Shown here: positions 12,191-23,311 of the stretch, in pieces
How positions within the stretch are numbered: the stretch's first letter is position 1
Layout of the letters: each line of letters starts with the position of its first letter
The notes under the pieces: model-generated
The model's input: only the letters and a program-made list of their open reading frames with translations
Database searches by the model: none
Told to the model about the DNA's origin: nothing
Made by a program: the position numbers and the translations under genes
NCBI GenBank assembly: GCA_032622095.1
Contig: CP136067.1
Location: 73,496,705 to 73,560,704 of the forward strand
DNA from: Siphonodentalium dalli
Lineage: Eukaryota; Mollusca; Scaphopoda; Gadilida; Siphonodentaliidae
DNA: 64,000 nucleotides
Direction of reading: 5' to 3'

Positions 12191-12990
12191 TATTTAGTTG
12201 TCAGTTGATTAAGTAACATTTTTAAAAACCAAATGAGTCACAATGTGCTACCTTTTCGGAACAGCAGAGAATAGTGTTTTGGTTGCCACTTTGGAAGCCA
12301 TCTTGAGCATTTTGGTCTAAAACACCTCAGTGTGACACATTTAAGACAAATCAAAACAATAACCACCTTTGATACCGAAGATAGTTCAATTTTGTGAGGG
12401 AGAAATATAATATTTTCTGGTAATGTCAGTGAATAAAATAGTAACAATTAACCAAGGTGCATCAGCAATGTTAGTATTTAATGTATAAAAGGCATATTAG
12501 TCAATTTTATTCATCAACCACATTTTGTAACCATTTGGTGTGCACACTGGGTCAATATCATTTTCCATAATTAGGCGGCCGTTTTGGAAGTCATTTTTAG
12601 CTAAAGTGACAATTTTGGTTCGATTGAGTTGGAATATTCATAAGTAATGGTATGCCTTTCTTACATTGCACAGTACATACTGCACATTTCTTTTTGAAAT
12701 ATGGCTAGAATTCCAATGGTGAGTTTTGGTGGAATTTATACCGCATTCTGTAAAATCTATTTTTTGAGGTATTGGAAGGGCATATTTCGTTGCTCCAATG
12801 ATCAGTTAACATGAAAAATACAAAATATATTCGCAATTCTCAACCAGTTCCAAACAGTAGAAACTAATCTAGATGATATTAGTGAAAAATAGTTATATTT
12901 TCCTCTTCCGGCAGACATTTTGGTGGCCATCTTGGACAGGGAGTTCCAATTTTGCCATAAAAAGGTAATATTATGTCTTTAATAGCTTCA
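12191..12990 (+). repeat. ~800-bp dispersed repeat (copy 1 of 2)
   Basis: This region aligns by eye along its length with 17831-18690: AAGTAACATTTTTAA, GAGTCACAAT(G/C)TGCTACC, AACACCTCAGTGTGACAC, CATTTTGTAACC-like words, AATTCTCAACCAGTTCCAAA and CAGTAGAAACT. It includes GGCCGTTTTGGAAG and GCCATCTTGGACAG motifs. No TIR or open frame was found. Confidence 0.75.
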
Positions 12991-13009
12991 CTACAATATA
13001 TACATTTTT

Positions 13010-14640
13010 AGCTCAACTTTACTTTGTAGTTTGAGCTATTGGCATGGCTTGGTATGTTGATGGGAACGTCATTTTGTAAAGTCATTTTGCAAAAAAACAT
13101 GGCCACTATTGGCCATCTTGGATTTCAAAATTCAATCCATTAGCACGGGCAACAGGTCATGCTGTTCGTCTGATGTTAGCATGGGCTTCAGGCCGGAGTG
13201 TTCGTCTGATCATCGTGAAATTAGTCGTGGATGTTAATATTGACATGTAGATGGGAACCAGTCATTTTGGGGTCTTTTGGCTATAAAACATGGCCAACGT
13301 CACCCATCTTGGATTTTACTCTGCATGACTAAATCCTTTGGCACGGGCTTCAGGTTGTACCTTTTGTCAGATCATCATGAAATTTAATTGTCATGGATGT
13401 TAATATTGACATGTAGATTCGGCCTTAAAACATGGCTGCCGGTAGCCATCTTGGATTTTACTCTTTGCATGACTAAATCCTTTGGCACAGGCTACAGGTC
13501 ATACCTTTGGTCAGATCATCATGAAATTTAATAGTCGTGGATGTGAATATTGACATGGAGATGGGAAACGAGTCATTTTGGGGTCTTTTGGCTATAAAAC
13601 ATGGCCGATGTCAGCCATCTTGGATTTTACTCTGCATGACTAAATCCTTTGGCATGAGCTTCAGGTCGTACCTTTTGTCGGATCATCATGAAATTTGTCA
13701 TGGATGTTAACATTGACATGTAGATGGGAACGAGTCATTTTGGTGTCATTCGACCTAAAAACATGGCTGCCGGTAGCCATCTTGGATTTTACTCTTTGCA
13801 TGACTAAATCCTTTGGCACAGACTACAGGTCATACCTTTGGTCGGATCATCATGAAATTTAATAGTTGTGGTTGTAAATATTGACATGTAGATGGGAACG
13901 AGTCGTTTTGGGGTCTTTTGGCTATAAAACATGGCCGATGTCAGCCATCTTGGATTTTACTCTGCATTACTAAATCCTTTGGCACGGGCTTCAGGTCGAA
14001 CCTTTTATCTGATCATCATGAAATTTGTCATGGATTTTAACATTGACATGTAAATGGGAACGAGTCAATTTTGGGGTTATTCAGCAATAAAGCATCGCCA
14101 ATGGCAGCCACCTTGGATTTTACTCTTTGCATGACTAAATCCTTTGGCATGGGCTATGAGTCGTGCCTTTGGTTGGATCATTATGAAATTTGTCACGGCT
14201 GTTGACATTGTAAATGTAAATGGGAACGAGTCATTTTGACGTCATTCGGAAGAAAAACTTGGCCACCAGCAGCCATCTTGGATTTCAAAATTCATTCAAT
14301 TAGCACGGGCTACAGGCCAGAGTGTTCATCTGATCATCAGCCAGCAGCCATCTTAGATTTTACTCTTTGCATGACTAAATCCTTTGGCACAGGCTACAAG
14401 TCGTATCTTTGGTCGGATCATTATGAACTTTGTCATGGCTGTTGACATTGATGTTTAGATGGGAAAGTGTCATTTTAGTGTCATTCGGCAAAAAAACATG
14501 GCTGCCAGTGGCCATCTTGGATTTCAAAATTCAATCCATTAGCACGTGCTACAGGCCGTAGAAGGGAAACGAGTCATTTTGGGGTCTCGGCCTTAAAACA
14601 TGGCCAACATCAGCCGTCATTTTCTCTTCAAACTGAAGCC
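13010..14640 (+). repeat. H2 repeat with 5' hairpin and ~165-bp tandem array
   Basis: It begins TTTTT (13005-13009) then a hairpin AGCTCAACTTTA .. AGTTTGAGCT (13010-13037), followed by TATTGGCATGG. About ten diverged 160-170-bp units follow, each with GATGGGAACGAGTCATTTT, a CATGGCYR..RGCCATCTTGG core and TTTACTCTTTGCATGACTAA. It is the same family as 8906-10026, but here the 5' hairpin is kept and the 3' hairpin is missing. Confidence 0.75.
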
Positions 14641-14902
14641 ATTGTTTTGCAGCAATAATGTCAATTGGTCAGTATAAATTGACCATCTCCTGTGAGCCCC
14701 ATGACTTTGTATTGCTCTGTTTTATCACATTGTGTTTATATCTTGTATTCAGAATTACAATGATATACATCTCACCTGTATATATTTTGGTAAATTTGAA
14801 CTTGTCAGAGTAACAATAATTAGTTGTTATATAGCTGTGCTGCATTCTCTTATATATGCGAGTCTCCCACATGGGGAGCCTTTGGATTTGTAACATGCTT
14901 TT

Positions 14903-15130
14903 TATGTTTACCCATACCATAGTATGGTAAACATAGTGTCGATGTCTGGATTGACCACTTGTTGTCCGTCCGGGCATCTATCTGTCCATCCTTAGACACT
15001 TTACGCATGGTTCGAATATCGGTTTGATCCAGTTGTTTTTACGGAGTTCCATGTATGACATTTTTGGTTTTTTTCAAGAAAAAAAAATTAAAATTCTTTA
15101 TTTTTTAATTTATTTTTGTATAGAATTCCT
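14903..15130 (+). repeat. H3 hairpin-headed repeat, short copy
   Basis: TTTTT is followed by a hairpin at 14903-14935: arms TATGTTTACC / GGTAAACATA plus ATAC / GTAT, with a one-base bulge and the loop CATA. Then come TGTCGATGTC, GGATTGACCACTTG and the CCGTCC tract that define H3. The copy degrades into A/T-rich sequence. Confidence 0.75.
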
Positions 15131-15537
15131 TGCTCATTTTGAATTTTTTTTTTTTAATTTAGTATTGAAAAAAAAAACATTTCTTCAATGAAATTACTGA
15201 GACTCACACCTTCTCGGGAACCACTCTGCTGATTAATCTGACATGTGGTGTGAAGGGGCCTTAGATGGTACATGTAGGTATTGTCCCCGACCTGTAAAAA
15301 AAAGCCAGAGCTTGTGTCACACTTTCCAAGTGACCCTTCTAACCACCCACTCGATTTGGAAAATATAAACTCCATTTTAATACCCATGCCATGTCTTTGT
15401 GAAACTTTTCCATTAAAATAACTATATTATTTAGATATCTCACATGGCAATTTGCAACAACATAAATAGAACTGCTTATGCTATGATAGTGTTGGCATGT
15501 TCTGTAGTTTAGATGTTATAATAAGTCTTCTCTTTTT
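15131..15537. other. No gene recognised
   Basis: AT-rich spacer between two hairpin-headed repeats. ATTAATCTGACATGTGG-like words at about 15231 recur at about 62716 inside an H1 copy, so part of it may be decayed H1. Confidence 0.35.
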
Positions 15538-15940
15538 AGCTCACCTGAGATGAAGTCTCAGGTGGAGCTATAGTCATCACTCCTCGTCCGTCTGTCCGTC
15601 CGTCTGTCCGTCCGTCAAGAATCATCTTCTCCTCCCGAACCGTAAAACGTAACGGGTTCATATTTGGTGTGGATGTTCCCTAGGTGAATCACATTCAGAT
15701 TTGTTCAAATGAGGTCATCAGGTCAATTAGTTGAGAAAGCAGGGCCACAATTCTATTCCTCCATAGTAATTCTTATAACGACTTCTTTTCCAGAACTATA
15801 AGGCCCAATGGGTTCAAATTTGGTGTGGATATTCCCTAGGTGACTCACATTCAGATTTGTTCAAATGAGGTCACCAGGTTGATTAGTTGAGAAACCAGGG
15901 CCATAACTCTATTCCTCCATAGTAATTCTTAGTATTGCAC
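15538..15940 (+). repeat. H1 hairpin-headed repeat
   Basis: TTTTT is followed by a hairpin at 15538-15569, arms AGCTCACCTGAGA and TCTCAGGTGGAGCT with a TGAAG loop. Then follow TATAGTCATCACTCCTCGTC, a CCGTCCGTC tract, and two tandem body units with GGTGTGGATNTTCCCTAGGT and CAGATTTGTTCAAATGAGGT. Non-coding. Other copies are at 20259, 34681, 43819, 48601 and 60676. Confidence 0.8.
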
Positions 15941-16187
15941 ATAGTCAGCGATCTGCAACTGATGTTGATCTTATCCAAACATTTTGGCATCTTTTAAACT
16001 CATTGGGAGTAATTTCCAAAAATGTCTAAACTCTACGTTTGGCATAAAATAAAATCTTGTTTTTGTGGGGTACGTTCCAAAACTATTTTCAAAATTCCAT
16101 TAAACTGCTCCAGAACCCAGCTTCCAAATCAACATTCATGTTATTAGAACCGGGATCAATTTGTCTGCGAGAAATGAGGGACCTTGG

Positions 16188-16503
16188 TGTATTCTTACAC
16201 ACCACATCCACGAGCATTCAGCTACTCACTGTATACCGCTACACAGCAGTGACAATACAGCCACAACAGATAAACATGTACATCCCACATGTACATACCG
16301 CTACACAGCAGTGACAATACAGCCACAACAGATAAACATGTACATCCCACCCATGACCATGATGTCACGATCTATATACACAAGCCCGCCAGTGACCATC
16401 AAACTGTACTCCAGGTATGCATATACACTTCAACAACATTGACCCTGCAGTCATTCCATGTACACATATACACATTGCCCATAACCATACAACCACTCCA
16501 TAT
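16188..16503 (+). repeat. Recent duplicate block, copy 1 (with extra 62-bp unit)
   Basis: Apart from an internal 62-bp tandem duplication (ACCGCTACACAGCAGTGACA repeated), the sequence is identical by eye to 16970-17223. From 16321 to 16503 the match is base for base at an offset of 720. The content is minisatellite-type. Confidence 0.9.
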
Positions 16504-16840
16504 GTAGCCTCGAATATTCTGTAGTATGCCTAACAGACATCCTCCCCTTTCTTTTGACATCCATACATTTATGTACCACTATCATTGTGTGGGGAATAGG
16601 ATAGGATATAAGCCATTATTTATTTCACTATGCTTATACTGACAAACGGAAAGGCCTTATGGTCCGTCAGCCAGTGCTCCATTCTGACTTGTTATTGTCC
16701 TTCTGGAGGGATAGGTGTGATTTTCGTTGACGCGGACAAATGTGTCACCTTGTCAGATACTCACTTACATATATTTGTTAGCCTATATTTACCTGTATTG
16801 GTTGGTTGTCTGTATTGGTTAACCTATGACCATAGTCACT
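16504..16840. other. No gene recognised
   Basis: Spacer between two minisatellite blocks; nothing supportable in it. Confidence 0.4.
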
Positions 16841-17610
16841 CCAGGTGTATATATACCTTATCAATTACCATACATTCCTTCTAGATATGCCTATACCCCA
16901 CACACACTGCCATTCGTACACTTCAGACTTGCAAAACTATAGCTCAACCATGATAATTCAGCCACTCGCTGTATTCTTACACACCACATCCACGAGCATT
17001 CAGCTACTCACTGTATACCGCTACACAGCAGTGACAATACAGCCACAACAGATAAACATGTACATCCCACCCATGACCATGATGTCACGATCTATATACA
17101 CAAGCCCGCCAGTGACCATCAAACTGTACTCCAGGTATGCATATACACTTCAACAACATTGACCCTGCAGTCATTCCATGTACACATATACACATTGCCC
17201 ATAACCATACAACCACTCCATATTTATCCATACACCCCATCCATTATCATACAGCAAACGCGTGTATACATATACACCCACCCATGACAATACAGCCACC
17301 CAATGTACACCTGTACACCCCACCCATGACCACACAGTCACTCCATATATACATACACAACAGAAAGATAGACAATGTAGCTAATCTAGCTATACACATA
17401 CACCACTTCAATGGCCAGACAACAACTCCCTGCATACATGTTCACCTCACACATGACGGTCATGACCATAATCTACTCCTTATATACATATACAACTCAA
17501 CGTGTCACCCCATACATGACCATATAGGCATACATTGTACAACTATTCATATCATTCATGAATACAATAACTCCCTGTATACATACTCACCTCACCTATA
17601 ACCATACATT
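16841..17610 (+). repeat. 42-bp minisatellite array containing duplicate copy 2
   Basis: Tandem units of the same family as 2593-4180 (CACCCATGACCATNNAGTCACTCC, TATACATATACAC). Copy 2 of the recent duplication occupies 16970-17223. The long forward frame 17137-17601 is a by-product of the repeat period. Confidence 0.85.
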
Positions 17611-17631
17611 CAACAGACATACACAATCTAT

Positions 17632-17830
17632 TAAGTTGATCAATGTTGATTACAATGGGCCAGAGTAGCCACATACTATGATCCCTCTCAGTTCCGTTTC
17701 AACTTTCTGCCCATTCCAGTTAAAAAAAAACATGGACAGAATCCCAAAAGAAATTTTCGGCAAAATCCATACTGCACCCCTTAAATGAACTTCCATGCAT
17801 ATTAAGGTTCTGGGACAACCAGAATATCAC
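17632..17830 (+). repeat. Conserved flank of the minisatellite (empty site)
   Basis: Matches 4186-4328 and, past the position of the 4329-5758 transposon, 5763-5860. It represents the uninterrupted form of that locus (CCATACTGCA followed by CCCCTTAAATGAA, then GGGACAACCA). Confidence 0.7.
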
Positions 17831-18690
17831 ATTTAGTTGACTAAGTAACATTTTTAATAACCAAGTGAGTCACAATCTGCTACCTTTTCTAACAGCAGTG
17901 AATAATGTTCGGAGTATATGTGACAAATCAACATTTTACCAAATTTGGTTGCCATTTTGCAAGCCATCTTGAGCAATATTGTCTAAAACACATCAGTGTG
18001 ACACAGTTAGCACATATTAAAATAATAAACATCGCTGATACCAAAGAAATTTCCATTTCCAAAAAATGTTTCAAACCTGAACAGTGATTTTTTTGCCGAT
18101 TTTGATGCAAAGTTTGTGACAGAAAAAAATTAATAATTCTGGTGATTTTGGTGGTTTCAATGGTAACAGTTAACAAAGGTGCATCAGAAATGTTGGTGTT
18201 CAATGTATATAAGACAGAATAGTCAACTGTGTGCATCAACAACTTATAAGCAGTTGCATGGCACACTGGGACAATATTGAGAATTTTCCATATTTTGGCC
18301 GCCATTTTGGAAGCCATTTTGATCCAAAGTGACGATTTTTGTAACATTGAGTTGGAATATCCATAAAAAGTAGAAAGCATTACTTACATTGCACAGCTCT
18401 TCCAATTTCTTGATGAAATATGACAAGAATCCCAATGGTGATATTTTGTGCTATGTTATACCGCATTCTGTAAAATCGAATTGTTTAGCGATCGGAAGGG
18501 GTTGGGAGCCCATGAATAGCATATTTCTTTGATCCAATGGTCAGTTAAGATGTTAAATACAAAATAAAGTCAAAATTCTCAACCAGTTCCAAACAGTAGA
18601 AACTTATCTTAAAGATATTAGTAAAAAACGTAAAAAAATCCACTTCTGGCCGCCATTTTGGCGGCCATTTATGACGGGGAGTTCCAATTT
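17831..18690 (+). repeat. ~800-bp dispersed repeat (copy 2 of 2)
   Basis: Paralogue of 12191-12990. It carries several GGCCGCCATTTTGG and GGAAGCCATTTTGATCC motifs. No coding support. Confidence 0.75.
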
Positions 18691-19232
18691 TGGAATACAA
18701 TGGTGGGGTTATGTCTTAGCTTCACAGAAATGTATACCAGTGTATGCATATGACAAGATTTTCTCACTATAATTGCGTAGAACTGATTTAACGGAAATGG
18801 CAGCCATCTTGGACGCCATCTTGAATTATAAAAATTGCTCAAAGCGGATTTTGGATATGTTATAGAGGATATATTTCTCTTCAAAATGGTATACAAACCA
18901 ATTTAGTCCAAATTTATTCTAGGTCAAACCTTTATTCGACCAGACTAAATACAAGCTCTGCTCTGAACCACCAGGCTGAGAATTGATAGACATGACACAT
19001 GTTGTTTATAAAACAGTGCCAGATAGATAGATAATAGAACTTCTGTGGCTATAGGCAGGGTCCCCAGGGAGTGTATTCATGTCATTCATAATTTAAATGA
19101 GATTAATAGTGTTGAACATTTGTTTTCTAAAGTTGTCAATGTAGCACCATCATTGTTTACAATACACTGGTCATTAATATCAGATTAAATTCCTCTTCTC
19201 CAAGCTTTAATTAAGTGTGTCTGGCATTTGTA
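18691..19232. other. No gene recognised
   Basis: Continuation of low-complexity repeat-like sequence with GGCAGCCATCTTGGACGCCATCTTG at 18799-18824 (two CCATCTTG sites). No supported gene. Confidence 0.35.
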
Positions 19233-19321
19233 GAATGAGGTTCCCAGAGGGTGAATTTAATTATGCTACCCTGCACGGCAGGCTAGAATTGCCAAATACA
19301 CCCTCTGAGGACCTCATTCTG
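19233..19321. repeat. 89-bp imperfect foldback
   Basis: Arms AGAATGAGGTTCCCAGAGGG and CCCTCTGAGGACCTCATTCT pair with two mismatches, and inner segments CTACCCTGC / GCAGGCTAG extend the stem. A related foldback (GGGTTCCCAGATGGTGAATT .. TTTTGGGACCTCAG) lies at about 19521-19601. It could be a foldback element or a small-RNA precursor; the sequence alone does not decide. Confidence 0.6.
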
Positions 19322-19669
19322 CTTTAATAGGCCTCATCTTCTGGGAAGTATCTAGAGTCTCAAATTGACATTTTTAGCAGCTTTTTTCCCTTCTGTTCAG
19401 ATTCTAAAATGCATAATTGAGGTGTCAAATTGGTGCGCATACTGTCAAAAGTCACCAACTTCAGCTGGAGAACTTCTGTCTGTCCCTAGGTCTCCCATAG
19501 CTGTTGAGGACTAAGTACAATTGGGTTCCCAGATGGTGAATTTGGTGACGCTAGCCCACCTTACAGAATAGCATCACTACATTCAACCTTTTGGGACCTC
19601 AGACACACTAAATTCACGCTTGGCTGTTCCAATGTTATTTTCTTAACCACTTATCTATGTGAACTCATT

Positions 19670-20731
19670 ATACCTTATTATGGACAAAAAAGTGGGGGGT
19701 ATATTGGATTAAAACTGTTGGTCTATCAGAGTGTCCTTCCATCCATTGTTCTGTCCATCCATCCATCAACAATTTTTTCTTCTCGAGATCTATATGAATT
19801 CCCTACCTGTATGTGACTCACATTCAGATTTGTTCAAATAAGTTCATCAGGTCAAATAGGAGGGATGCCAGGGCCATAACGTTTTCCCTCCATAGTAATT
19901 CTAACAACTATTACTTCTCAAGAACCATCAAGTCTATTTAGCTTATATTTGTTTATGCAGGGTCCTTGGGTGGCATGTTTAGATCTGTTCCATTGGGGTC
20001 CTTTTTGGAAAATCAATTAACTTTAACTCTTAAAAGAGAATGTTTAAAATTATTAGATGAATAGATATCAGAGATGGGGATTCATGTTTGTTCAAATAGG
20101 GGCAGAGGTAAGAGATTTAACTCTGCCCTACCCACACTACCTGTATCTATGCTGTACGCTACTGGTATAATAAGATAATGTCATATTCTTGCAGGGATGG
20201 CCCCACAGTGTTGGGGGGGGGGTGATTTACAGATTTGTTCAATCAAATGTAATTTTTAAGCTCACCTGAGACGAAGCTATAGTCATCACTTCTCATCTGT
20301 CACCTGTTCATTTTTCCGTCCGTCCATCCATCTGTCAACAATTCCCTAGGTGACTCACATTCAGATTTTGTTGGGGGGGGTAATCAGTAGTGTACAGTTG
20401 GTAAATTAAAAGTAGATATTCACTGATCTACATACATGAAGCCTCTCTATCCACATATCCTGTTTAGATCTACTTCTTTTAAAGTGATTATGAAAAGTTC
20501 TGACTGTTATGGTCTCCAGAGTCCCAGTCTTATCAGTCTTTGCAGTTTGGTGAGCGACCCCACAGTCTTTGACTGTCTTGTTACCCATAAATTCCAATAA
20601 TATGTGTTATTTATGTACATTTGATTTTACCACTTTATTACATATATTCAGTATACAATGATCCTGATCATAGCTATACATTTACTATCATCATGAATGT
20701 GTTAAACATCTGCCTATCATGATCGGCCTCT
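19670..20731 (+). repeat. H1-type repeats, including a copy with 3' hairpin
   Basis: Body words of H1 (GACTCACATTCAGATTTGTTC, CCAGGGCCATAAC, CCATAGTAATTCT) occur from about 19790. A second copy starts at 20259 after TTTTT with AGCTCACCTGAGACGAAGCT (right hairpin arm lost). It continues through GAGTCCCAGTCTTATCAGTC, GACCCCACAGTCTTTGACTG and CCATAAATTCCAATAAT, and ends in the hairpin CCTATCATGATCGG (20713-20726) plus CCTCT. This gives one short but two-ended copy. Confidence 0.7.
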
Positions 20732-20736
20732 CTTTA

Positions 20737-21010
20737 TATGTACCCATACCATAGTATGGCACACATACATGTAGTGTTGATGTCCGAATTGACCACTCAT
20801 CGTTCATCCAGCAATCTGTCTGTCTAGCCATTCATCTGTCCATAAACACTTTACGCATGTTGCAATAACTCAAACATTTTCTATCCGGCGATCGGACCCA
20901 AATTTTGTATATGAGTTGCTTAGTCATAAATGCAGATCGAGTTTGAATATGTTTTTGATCTCAGTTTTTTTTCCCACCTAAGAATATGAATCTTCAGCAG
21001 TTTTATTAAC
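20737..21010 (+). repeat. H3 hairpin-headed repeat
   Basis: Starts six bases after the preceding 3' hairpin with a degenerate copy of the H3 hairpin (TATGTACCCATACC .. AGTATGGCACACATA). It is followed by GTCCGAATTGACCACTC and the H3 body. Confidence 0.65.
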
Positions 21011-21163
21011 TTTTTGTCTACCTGTTGTTTGACTATAATTAACTGAATATCCCTCCAGACGAATAATAGACCATTCCAATGGATCCTGTTGTGTGGGAAG
21101 AAAGGGTTAATCTTTAATCTTGAAGATTGTAGATTGATTTAAGTAAATTTATTTACTTTTCAG

Positions 21164-21442
21164 GTGCACAAACTATTGATTATTTCGAGCATCGATTTTC
21201 GGATTACGATGACCAGAGAAATAAGGAGAATGCCTATAATGAATCAATGCACAGACCAACTCAGTCTCCCACATTCTCGGATGACGGCAATTTATTAAAC
21301 GACCTGAATAAGGCAGAACCACCTAAGTCCTTAGATGTTCGGCAGATTCCAAAATCAGTGCGCTCCCTTCAAACATCTGTAATAAGTTACACATCAGGGG
21401 ATGAGTCGATTGGAGATTGTTCACTTGATGCTAACCTCACTG
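21164..21442 (+). CDS. Internal exon of an unidentified Ser/Asn-rich protein gene
   Basis: A 279-bp frame is bounded by a good acceptor (TTTACTTTTCAG before 21164) and donor (GTGAGT at 21443). The first two bases complete a codon and the last base starts one (phase 1 at both ends), so this exon can be skipped without changing frame. It encodes about 92 residues beginning AQTIDYFEHR. The chain is hydrophilic and low-complexity, rich in Ser, Asp and Asn, with no transmembrane segment or named domain. It contains a K-E-N triplet near its start and acidic serine clusters (TSGDESIGD) that resemble casein-kinase sites. The last phase matches the exon at 59224. The upstream exon is not identified. 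I do not recognise the gene; a disordered region of a cytoskeletal or signalling protein is a guess. Confidence 0.7.
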
Positions 21443-23311
21443 GTGAGTTCTTGTTCTTAAAGTTTCATTTCAGTTAACAGAGTGTTCCTGTGCAGCCATG
21501 AAAATCTGGAATAACCTTGAATTCTAGAAATGAACATTCAATGCCTAGAAAGTGCTTAAATAATTTATTTGTAAATAGGGGCATTGAATAGCCTTTATTT
21601 TCAGTGCCATATGCAAACTTGCTGAAGATTAAATATCAGAAATTTATTGAATTTGATAGCTGCTGAGGTCCTAATTTTGAATTTTTAGCAAAGTGGGTTT
21701 ATCAAATTTAATTTAATAAATCATTGCAAATTCCCTATGGACTAATTAACTCACAAATTGTATACTCTTAATATAAAACTCAGTATGCTACATTGTATTG
21801 TACATAATAAACTATTCCCCACAGTCACTACCAGCATGACATCGCTATTAAAATATTCTGGTTGGCCTGGCAAAGTCACTAAAACTATGAAAAGCATTCC
21901 TCCCTATAATAGCTTCTAACTGAAGGTGTGTTTAAATGGCATATCAGTGTTGTCCTTGAAGAGTTGTAAATATCATTTATCAACTCTTTAACTGTTGTGT
22001 GTTTGTATTTATTGAGGTCCCACTAAAGTACTAAATTTGGGGTATATCTGTGGCTTTTTAAAAAAGTTTTATAAAAATAAGTTCATAGATGCGTATTCCC
22101 ATCAAATAAGATTCACTTTAATAGGCCTTATTTTGTGGGGGTGATTAAGATTAATTAGACTCCGGACACAAAGGTTCATCAAAAGAATGGGCCCAAATAG
22201 AAATTTTGTGTATAAATTAGGTCAGTCATACATCCGCGTATCTGAGAAATCCGAAATTCACAATGCAAACTAACTATGGGCTCACCAACTCACGGACTTA
22301 AAACGAAACAAAACCTTTACAAAAATTTCCTTTGGTACAAATTATTATAGAATATAAACTCTTTAACTTCAAAAATATTCAAAATTGAAAATAGTTGGTT
22401 GCTGTCAAGAGGGGAGTATTTTACTGAAATTAACTATTATATTCTTGATACTGGGTGAGTGGAATACTTGATGGAGAAGCTTGTCGATTTCATCATGTTC
22501 TTTTCATTTATAAAATGTCATTGTGTCAATTTCGACAAACAACTACATCATGTAGCCTTGCCCATTGATCAAATTCGCATGAGCCTGAATGTATCTTCTG
22601 CTTTGTTCATAATTATGTGTTCCTTGTCAATTCAGTAAAATAGAAGGGATATCTATAGATTATAAGATGCATGTATGTACTCTGTAGTCTTATAATAATT
22701 TAAACGCGAATTAATAAGATTTACATCCATCATGAATTTTGATAACAGTACTGTTGTCCCGCCCTGCCAGAATGATGGAGATTTTTACAATGCACTCATG
22801 TTTTATATTTTAGGCCACACCAATTTAAATCTTAGACTGTCGTTAATGTCATATTTTCTCAATAAAAGGCCAACCACTACCACTACGAATGACCGCGTAA
22901 TTCCCCTCATTTGGTATACCGGTAATCGGAAGAGACTGTAACAAGATTTTCTTCAACATTAATGCTTTAAGCCCACTATTTTACTGTGGGACAAATGTGC
23001 TCGCATCTCAAAGATTTACTTCTCACATTTTCTAAAAAATTGGTGACGTCACAAAGTCAGATTTGACTATCCATGAACCAAAGCTTTGGTTTGTTATTAT
23101 TGGTTTCATGCTGTTGGCAGAAGTTTACACACATTTAGTTACATGTAATTTACTTGGAATTTTGTTTGGAGGGCTGTGTGGGTCAAAGTTGTGTTTGGAT
23201 ATACTTGGCTGTCACTGAGTTCACTATTTCGTGATATGATAGTTGACAGTGTGAGAATCTTATAGTGATCTAAAGGATTGTTAATTTGTTCAATAACTGG
23301 GTTTTAACAAC
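21443..23311. other. Intron, no further feature recognised
   Basis: AT-rich sequence after the donor of the first exon. A 69-aa frame at 22732 lacks splice or homology support. No hairpin-headed repeat or TIR pair was recognised here. Confidence 0.45.

Noticed and set aside
15950-16190. LINE reverse-transcriptase remnant
   Set aside because: Some residues looked RT-like, but no conserved motif could be placed and frames break repeatedly.
17137-17601. 154-aa open frame rich in His and Tyr
   Set aside because: It lies entirely in the 42-bp minisatellite; a period divisible by three keeps frames open on both strands.
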